A DNA stretch of 64,000 nucleotides from Beijerinckia sp. 28-YEA-48 (GTDB lineage Bacteria > Pseudomonadota > Alphaproteobacteria > Rhizobiales > Beijerinckiaceae): positions 1,460,001 through 1,524,000 of the forward strand of contig NZ_FNSI01000001.1 of the NCBI RefSeq assembly GCF_900104955.1, in the 5' to 3' direction. Numbering within the stretch: position 1 is the stretch's first letter; each line of letters starts with the position of its first letter. Below the pieces are notes generated by a model. The model was not told the DNA's origin. It saw nothing but the letters and a program-made list of their open reading frames with translations, and ran no database searches. This document shows, in pieces, positions 58,887-64,000 of the stretch. Made by a program: the position numbers and the translations under genes.

Positions 58887-60163
58887 ACCCCCTCTCCCAT
58901 CAACGAAATATAGTGTCTCCAGAAGCCGCGCAGATGGGTCTCATCCATCGTCATGCCGGAGCGGCCGCCATCGGGCATGTCCCGTTCGCGATGCAGGCCA
59001 CGGCCGATAAATAGCCAGTCATCGCCTTTTGCTTGCAGGCCGATCTGATTGCGCTCCATGATTTCGATATCGTCGGGCGAGACAAATCCAGCGGCGCCGA
59101 ACATGAATTCATGGTCTGACAAGCGCTGTTGATTGATTTCGTCCGGTGCGCCGTCGAGCATCGCGGGAAAGTAGGAACAGGAGGTGCGATCGACACTGAT
59201 GGGTTGGACGACGCGGATATGGGTCATCAGATAAAGCAGATTTGGAAACACGAAGATCAGCGGCGCCATTGTGCTCTGCAATTGCGCGGCCTTTTCCTCG
59301 CCGTAGCGCTCTCGCATGGCTTTGGTATAGGCGACGCGCGCGGGTGACGGTTCTTTCTTCGAGGGCTTGAATGGCGCCCCGCGATAATCCTCCACCATAT
59401 GGCCGCCCGGCAGCGAGCGGATCACATCGGGAATTTCCTCGGCGGCTAGGGTCGAAACGTCGAGACCGGAGCGACGCGCGAACAGATCGAAGGCGATCTT
59501 GTGAATGAAGGGCCCGTGATAATCGCCCTCCAGGGAATTCTCCGGCATATATTTCCAATTGCCGCGATAGGCAACTTTCTGCACGCCGGCGTTGAGTGAG
59601 ATCGACCCCTGCGGCGACAGGCTCATGAAGAGATCGATGAACTCTTTCGCCGCTCCGAGATGTTCGTCCAAGCTCTGGCCTTCGCTAGCGACGCTGGCGA
59701 AGACGAGGCCGCGATAGCTCTCCTGACGCGCTAATGGCGTCAGACCGAAGTCGCCCTTGCTGAGATTATAGTCGTAGCCTTCGTCGAAGGTCGGCTCGAG
59801 CATTTCGCCCGTATTGGCATAAGACCAACCATGATAGGGACAGACAAACCTGTCGACGCGCCCCTTCGGCGTCAGGCACAGCATGTTGCCGCGATGACGA
59901 CAGCGGTTGTAGAAGACGCGGACCTGATCATCCTCGCCGCGCACCATCATCACGGGCTGCAGACCGATCTGCCGGCGCACATAATCGCCGCGATTGGGCA
60001 CTTCGCTTTCGTGACCGACATAGACCCACACTTTGTACCAGATGTTTTCGAGCTCGCGCTGAAAGATCTGCGGATCGCGATAGACGCTGCCGTGGACACC
60101 AGCCTCGCGCGGGAACGGGCGATCATCGGTGCGATCGGCGAGAGAGTCAGAAGATGGACACAT
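58883..60163 (-). CDS. Rieske dioxygenase, alpha subunit
   Basis: A 426-residue oxygenase component. The Rieske 2Fe-2S ligands are C88, H90, C108 and H111 (NRCRHRGN and VCPYHGW). The mononuclear iron segment is MPENSLEGDYHGPFIHK, with the two His and bridging Asp. The catalytic domain has QPISVDRTSCSYFP. It dihydroxylates an aromatic ring, probably a carboxylated one, but the substrate cannot be read from the sequence. TTG at 60175 is an alternative start. It is divergent from the SDR gene. Confidence 0.94.
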   Translation of the reverse strand: MCPSSDSLADRTDDRPFPREAGVHGSVYRDPQIFQRELENIWYKVWVYVGHESEVPNRGDYVRRQIGLQPVMMVRGEDDQVRVFYNRCRHRGNMLCLTPKGRVDRFVCPYHGWSYANTGEMLEPTFDEGYDYNLSKGDFGLTPLARQESYRGLVFASVASEGQSLDEHLGAAKEFIDLFMSLSPQGSISLNAGVQKVAYRGNWKYMPENSLEGDYHGPFIHKIAFDLFARRSGLDVSTLAAEEIPDVIRSLPGGHMVEDYRGAPFKPSKKEPSPARVAYTKAMRERYGEEKAAQLQSTMAPLIFVFPNLLYLMTHIRVVQPISVDRTSCSYFPAMLDGAPDEINQQRLSDHEFMFGAAGFVSPDDIEIMERNQIGLQAKGDDWLFIGRGLHRERDMPDGGRSGMTMDETHLRGFWRHYISLMGEGV

Positions 60164-60227
60164 GACGAGCTCCAAAATGCATCTGCATCGATTTCAAGGA
60201 TAGGCGAACGCTGATGTCGACGCTATA

Positions 60228-60240
60228 ATCGTCAGACAAT
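60228..60240. promoter_or_regulatory. GntR-type operator-like site, copy 2
   Basis: ATCGTCAGACAAT shares 11 of 13 bases with ATTGTAAGACAAT at 62054 and 10 of 13 with ATTGACAGACAAT at 56302. It lies between the divergent Rieske alpha and SDR start codons. Confidence 0.5.
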
Positions 60241-60252
60241 TTTAAGGGGGAC

Positions 60253-60987
60253 ATGATGTTCACAATGAATAGCCGCCGCATCGTTATCATTGGTGGCGGA
60301 ATGGGAATTGGCCTTGCGGCCGCGGACATTCTGACGCGCCTTGGCGCGCAGATCTTTGTTGGCGATATCGATGCGTCTTCGCCTCATCGTCTTCCTCCCA
60401 AAACGCATTTCAATGTCACGGATGCGCAGAGCGCCGACAGTGTCCAAGACACGTTCGCCAAGGCGGAAGCAGCGCTTGGCGCTATCGACGGGGTTTTCAC
60501 CACGATCGGTGGCGCGGCCCTCGGCCCCTTCGCCGACACGACGCTTGAAGGCTGGAACAAGGAAGTTCTGTTCAATCTCGGCAGCGCCTATCTCGTCGGC
60601 CACACGGCCCTGCCCTATCTGGCGCGCGCCGGCGGTGGTTCGCTGGTGGTGACGAGCAGCGGCTACGCGCTGCTGGCTGGCACTGACCGCGTGGCTTATT
60701 CGGCGGCCAAGGCCGGCGTGATCTCGCTGTCGCGTTCGCTGGCGGCGATCGCCGCGCCCCAGCATATCCGCGTCAACTGCATCGCGCCGGGCCCAACCGA
60801 CACGCCACGTTTCCGCGACATGAATGGCGGCGATGAAGGGGTTGCTCGGGTCCGCGCTCAAATGCCTCTAGGCTCCATCCCAACACCGGCTGATTGTGCC
60901 AATCTCGCGGTGTTCCTCCTCTCGGATGCCGCCGCGCAAATCACCGGCCAGACGATCCATGTGAACGGCGGTCTGTTGACGCCGTAA
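60253..60987 (+). CDS. Short-chain dehydrogenase/reductase (cis-diol dehydrogenase candidate)
   Basis: A 244-residue SDR. The cofactor loop is GGGMGIG (14-20), lacking the usual Thr; DID at 38-40 favours NAD. The catalytic S136, Y149 and K153 are in TSSGYALLAGTDRVAYSAAK (135-153 in parts). The NNAG region is replaced by TTIGG. It is divergent from the Rieske alpha gene and may oxidise the dihydrodiol it makes, the standard second step; this is inference from context. AAGGGGG precedes the ATG. Confidence 0.88.
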   Translation: MMFTMNSRRIVIIGGGMGIGLAAADILTRLGAQIFVGDIDASSPHRLPPKTHFNVTDAQSADSVQDTFAKAEAALGAIDGVFTTIGGAALGPFADTTLEGWNKEVLFNLGSAYLVGHTALPYLARAGGGSLVVTSSGYALLAGTDRVAYSAAKAGVISLSRSLAAIAAPQHIRVNCIAPGPTDTPRFRDMNGGDEGVARVRAQMPLGSIPTPADCANLAVFLLSDAAAQITGQTIHVNGGLLTP

Positions 60988-61009
60988 GCAAACCCGCCGG
61001 TTCGCGCCG

Positions 61010-62020
61010 CTATTTCAGGCGCGCGCCGGCCTCCTCGATCAACGAGAGATCGACATATTTCGACGCGTCGAGCGGGGAACGGATGAAGCGAAACTCGTGC
61101 AGCATGTCGACACCACGCTGGATGGACGCAACGTCGGGCTTCAAATTCGGGTCGCGATAGAAATCACCCTTGGTGAAAGCCCAGCTTAGCCGCTTCGGAT
61201 CCATCTTGTTGAACTTGGCGGCGATCTCGACAGCGGCCTCGTGATTGGCCGGATCCAGATACCAACGCGTCGCCGTCAGCACGTCCTCGAAAAAATCCAC
61301 CAGAGCTGGGCGGTTCTTTTTGATCCACGCCTCCCGGCCGGCCAGGAAGGTCATATCAATCGGACCGACGGCTTCGCGCTGAGTGAACAGGGTGCGCGAA
61401 TTCTCTTTCAGCTCTGGGTCCTCGGAGAACGGTTTCACCGCCATGATGAGGTCGGCCTTCTTGCTCAACAGCATGGCTTTCATCATTGGATATTCGTTCT
61501 CGACGACCACATAGTCACGCTGCGCTTCCAGCCCGTGCTTACGCAGCATGACCCGCATGAAGATATCGCTGCCGGAGCCCACCGCCGGCACGGCAATCAC
61601 TTTCCCCTTCAGATCTTCGATCTTCTGGATATTGCTGTCTTTGCGCACCGAGAAGAGATTGCTGTTGTAGTCATCGACGCCGTCGCGGAATTCATCGATG
61701 ACGACGCGCAGATCGGTCATGCCGCCATTGAGAACTGCAGCCGGCACCTGGGTGAAAGTCAGGTTCGCCAATTCCAGCTCACCCGCGGCCAAGGCGGTCA
61801 AAGCCACCGAACTGCCGGGATAACGCACCGCTTCCAACACGTAACTTTTGCCAAGATGTTTGGCGAGGCCGGGCTGGCTGAAGAGGATCGGCGTCAATTG
61901 GCCTGGTGTGGCAACCCATCCGGCGCGGATGCGGAGCGGTTCAGCGCTGGCCGCTCCGACAAGTGCGAACGAAACAAACACCGCGCCGATTGCCCGTATC
62001 TTCGAGACCCATCCCGCCAT
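61010..62020 (-). CDS. SsuA/TauA-type ABC solute-binding protein
   Basis: A 336-residue periplasmic protein with a signal peptide ending AASAEP. RIRAGWVATPGQLTPILF, LTALAAGELELANLTFTQVPAAVLNGG and LKGKVIAVPAVGSGSDIFMR are the NitT/TauT landmarks; it binds a sulfonate, sulfate ester, nitrate-like or other small molecule. Its own promoter region with the operator-like site lies at 62021-62187, and the permease genes lie upstream on the same strand. Confidence 0.9.
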   Translation of the reverse strand: MAGWVSKIRAIGAVFVSFALVGAASAEPLRIRAGWVATPGQLTPILFSQPGLAKHLGKSYVLEAVRYPGSSVALTALAAGELELANLTFTQVPAAVLNGGMTDLRVVIDEFRDGVDDYNSNLFSVRKDSNIQKIEDLKGKVIAVPAVGSGSDIFMRVMLRKHGLEAQRDYVVVENEYPMMKAMLLSKKADLIMAVKPFSEDPELKENSRTLFTQREAVGPIDMTFLAGREAWIKKNRPALVDFFEDVLTATRWYLDPANHEAAVEIAAKFNKMDPKRLSWAFTKGDFYRDPNLKPDVASIQRGVDMLHEFRFIRSPLDASKYVDLSLIEEAGARLK

Positions 62021-62053
62021 TCGCCGCTCCTGTCGCGATCGTTGATTTCATGA

Positions 62054-62071
62054 ATTGTAAGACAATCTGAC
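62054..62071. promoter_or_regulatory. GntR-type operator-like site, copy 3
   Basis: ATTGTAAGACAATCTGAC contains the perfect palindrome ATTGT-AAG-ACAAT, the half-site spacing of FadR-type GntR operators (TTGT-N3-ACAA). It lies 33 bp upstream of the binding-protein start codon. Confidence 0.65.
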
Positions 62072-62187
62072 TCGTGACGCAACAGCCTGCTCGCTGACAC
62101 AACAGGCAGAGATAAGCTTAGCAGCGCATAAAATTGCACCGATGTGGCTTCCCTTTGAGCAAGGCTCGAAGAGAAAGTGCGTGATGA

Positions 62188-63021
62188 TTACGCTTGCCCT
62201 TCGGCGTGCCAGCGCAACAGCCGACGGCGGAGCATCGCCGCGCCCTTCACCAGAACGAAGCCAACGACCGCGACAGCAACGATGCCGGCGAATGTTTCAG
62301 GTGAATCCGCATTGCGCGAGGATTCCAGCATCGCGCCGCCAAGGCCGCGACCGCCGGTCAGCATTTCAGTGGCGATTTCGACAACGATGGCGATCGGCAA
62401 AGCCACTTGCAGGCCAGTCATGATCGCGGGAAAGGCAGCGGGTAGGATCACATCCCATAATATCCGCCGCTCGCTCGCGCCCATATTGCGCGCCGACCAG
62501 ATGAGCTGTCGATCGACGCCCCTGATGCCTACGAGCGTGGCGGCGATCACCGGCAAAATCGCATCGACCACCACCATGAAAATCTTCGAGGCATCGAACA
62601 CGCCGAGCCAAAGCACGAAGATCGGCAGAAAGGCGATCTTGGGCATGGGAAAGATGACCGAAATAATCGGATCGAGGAACCAGTGCACGATACGGCTGGC
62701 GTGCATACCGAGCCCAATGGCGACACCGAGCACCGCCGCGATCGCGAAGCCCGCCAGAGCGCGGTAGATGGTGAAGGCGGTGTTTTCGAACAGAATGCCG
62801 CTCATGGCATTGTCGGCGAGGCGCTCCAGAACCGAGGAGAAGGTCGGCAGCAGAAAGCGCGAAACCTGCCCCGATTGGGCGAACACTTCCCAAAGCCCGA
62901 GAACCAGGAGGACGGACAGCAGCCGAACCGCCGGCCATTTGAAGCGGCGCAGTCGCTCAAACGTCACTTTGCGTGCCGGAAAGAAGGCCGGCCCCGCAGG
63001 GGCCTCGATCACTCTCGCCAA
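62188..63021 (-). CDS. SsuC/TauC-type ABC transporter permease
   Basis: A 277-residue inner-membrane permease with about six hydrophobic segments. The cytoplasmic loop ARNMGASERRILWDVILPAAFPAIMTGLQVALPIA, quoted in parts, holds the EAA-type motif, and LDPIISVIFPMPKIAFLPIFVLWLG is the conserved NitT/TauT segment. It overlaps its partner gene by 13 bp and pairs with it in the channel. Confidence 0.93.
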   Translation of the reverse strand: MARVIEAPAGPAFFPARKVTFERLRRFKWPAVRLLSVLLVLGLWEVFAQSGQVSRFLLPTFSSVLERLADNAMSGILFENTAFTIYRALAGFAIAAVLGVAIGLGMHASRIVHWFLDPIISVIFPMPKIAFLPIFVLWLGVFDASKIFMVVVDAILPVIAATLVGIRGVDRQLIWSARNMGASERRILWDVILPAAFPAIMTGLQVALPIAIVVEIATEMLTGGRGLGGAMLESSRNADSPETFAGIVAVAVVGFVLVKGAAMLRRRLLRWHAEGQA

Positions 63022-63752
63022 CGGAGCATCCTCGCTGAGAACAGTTGAAAGCCGCGATCGGCGATAAAGCCGAGAAGAGCCACGGTGAAAACGGTGGCGA
63101 ACATGGCGTTGTAGACGCCGCCTGATCCAAGAAAGCCGATGAGATAACCAAGGCCGCTGCGCGACGCGATCAATTCCGAGGTCACGAGCAGGATGAAGGA
63201 CAGCGCCAATGCGGTGCGGATGCCGCCGAGAATTTCTGGCATGGCGCTCGGCAACAGCACATCGCGCAAAACGCCGAACCAGGACGCGCCCATGCTGCGC
63301 GCCGACCAGATGAGCACTTTCTCCGTACCGCGCGCACCATTATAGGCGCCCATGATCACCGGCAGCATGGCGCCGAGAAAAATGAGCAGTATTTTCGAAC
63401 CATCACCGAAGCCAAGCCAGATGGCGGTAACAGGGATCAAGGCGGTCTTGGGCAGAGGATAGAGGATCTCTACCCACGGTCCGATAATGGCGTCGACCCA
63501 ACGCGAGGCCGCGAGCGCTAAACCCAAAACCGTGCCGATGGAAATCGCCAACAACAGGCCGATGACGACGCGATACAGTGAGGGACCCAGATTGGCGAGA
63601 AGATCGCCCTCGCGCACCAGATCGAGCCAGGCCCTCGCCACCGAGGACACGGGTGGCAGCACATCGGCTACGAGCAACCCGGAGCGGGCGACAAGCTCCC
63701 ACAAGAGAACGAGGATCAGAAGCGGCGCATAGCGCAGCGCCGTGGTCGTCAT
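63009..63752 (-). CDS. SsuC/TauC-type ABC transporter permease, second
   Basis: A 247-residue permease, paralogous to the next one. IWSARSMGASWFGVLRDVLLPSAMPEILGGIRTALALSF, quoted in parts, is the EAA-type motif; GPWVEILYPLPKTALIPVTAIWLGFG is conserved. The frame extends upstream to 63812, but the ATG at 63752 overlaps the ATPase stop codon by four bases, so translational coupling favours it. Two different permeases imply a heterodimeric channel. Confidence 0.93.
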   Translation of the reverse strand: MTTTALRYAPLLILVLLWELVARSGLLVADVLPPVSSVARAWLDLVREGDLLANLGPSLYRVVIGLLLAISIGTVLGLALAASRWVDAIIGPWVEILYPLPKTALIPVTAIWLGFGDGSKILLIFLGAMLPVIMGAYNGARGTEKVLIWSARSMGASWFGVLRDVLLPSAMPEILGGIRTALALSFILLVTSELIASRSGLGYLIGFLGSGGVYNAMFATVFTVALLGFIADRGFQLFSARMLRWRE

Positions 63753-64000
63753 GCGCGCTGCTCCCGAGCAATCCCGTCGGCGATCACCGCTTCCTCGCGG
63801 ATCAGGTTCCACAGATGATCGACCTTTTCGACGAAAGGCCGCGATTTGAGGATCGCCGGGTCTTCTTTGTCGAAGTCGGTGGCGACAATGCTCTTCACCC
63901 TGCCCGGCCGCGCCGAAATGACGACGACGCGCTGCGACAGCAGCACCGCTTCCGCTACATCGTGCGTGACGAAGATCACCGTTTTGCGCCGTTTGTTCCA
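63749..64000 (-). CDS. ABC transporter ATP-binding protein, C-terminal fragment
   Basis: The last 83 residues of an SsuB/TauB-type ATPase; the gene continues beyond the right edge of the window. It contains the switch region VIFVTHDVAEAVLLSQRVVVIS and the C-terminal RPGRVKSIVATDFDKEDP and WNLIREEAV. Walker A, the signature and Walker B lie outside. It powers the two permeases. Confidence 0.9.
   Translation of the reverse strand, partial: WNKRRKTVIFVTHDVAEAVLLSQRVVVISARPGRVKSIVATDFDKEDPAILKSRPFVEKVDHLWNLIREEAVIADGIAREQRA

Noticed and set aside
1..64000. CRISPR arrays and insertion sequences
   Set aside because: No regularly spaced repeats and no transposase-like protein or terminal inverted repeats were found.

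Overview
The window looks like chromosomal DNA of a high-GC alphaproteobacterium of the Hyphomicrobiales (Rhizobiales) type. The evidence is a block gph - small secreted protein - rpiA - DUF2059 protein - gor, a TamA/TamB pair, an Omp25-like barrel protein, three orphan Bug (TctC-type) binding proteins, a full branched-chain-type ABC operon, and many divergent regulator/target pairs. This is inference from gene content; there is no rRNA or species marker. I saw no insertion sequence, phage gene, CRISPR array or plasmid gene.

Region 1 (1-13.7 kb) is a mosaic of short units. It starts with tRNA-Ser(TGA) and holds an AAC(3)-I-like aminoglycoside acetyltransferase, a YcaC-like hydrolase, a LysR/MFS divergent pair, a DUF2239/GIY-YIG divergent pair, a TetR/alpha-beta hydrolase pair, an Arr rifampin ADP-ribosyltransferase, a ferredoxin-MBL protein, a secreted CocE-type hydrolase, an EamA exporter facing an AraC regulator, and small enzymes.

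Region 2 (13.7-24.5 kb) holds a minus-strand operon (two DJ-1/PfpI proteins, Bug protein, amidohydrolase, second Bug protein) facing a LysR gene and closed by a strong terminator. It is followed by ArsR-AHSA1-DUF1801-DUF1801 and TetR-DUF418. Region 3 (23.8-34 kb) looks like one catabolic unit: TetR, a flavin-dependent monooxygenase of the acyl-CoA dehydrogenase fold, an MFS transporter, a Tat-exported SnoaL-like protein, a five-gene Liv-type ABC transporter, and an FAD monooxygenase. Repeated operator-like motifs lie at its promoters.

Region 4 (34-41.2 kb) carries small stress or secreted proteins and tamB-tamA. Region 5 (41.6-46.7 kb) is a second small-molecule module: Bug protein, alpha/beta hydrolase, Tat-exported amidohydrolase, GntR and LysR regulators, SnoaL-like protein. 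Region 6 (46.9-54.1 kb) is housekeeping: tRNA-Val(CAC), gph, rpiA, gor, and an enolase-superfamily gene. Region 7 (54.3-64 kb) holds an outer-membrane barrel protein, then a Rieske dioxygenase module (alpha, beta, ferredoxin), SDR, polysaccharide-deacetylase-fold enzyme, YcsI-type hydro-lyase, an iron-type solute-binding protein, and an SsuABC/TauABC-type transporter that runs off the right edge.

The least-described parts are regions 3 and 7. In region 7 a motif close to ATTGTAAGACAATCTGAC recurs at three promoters and fits a FadR-type GntR operator; no FadR-type GntR gene lies in the window. In region 3 two copies of AATAGACT-N6-CTACTAT flank the divergent promoters. Substrates of both pathways cannot be named from sequence alone.
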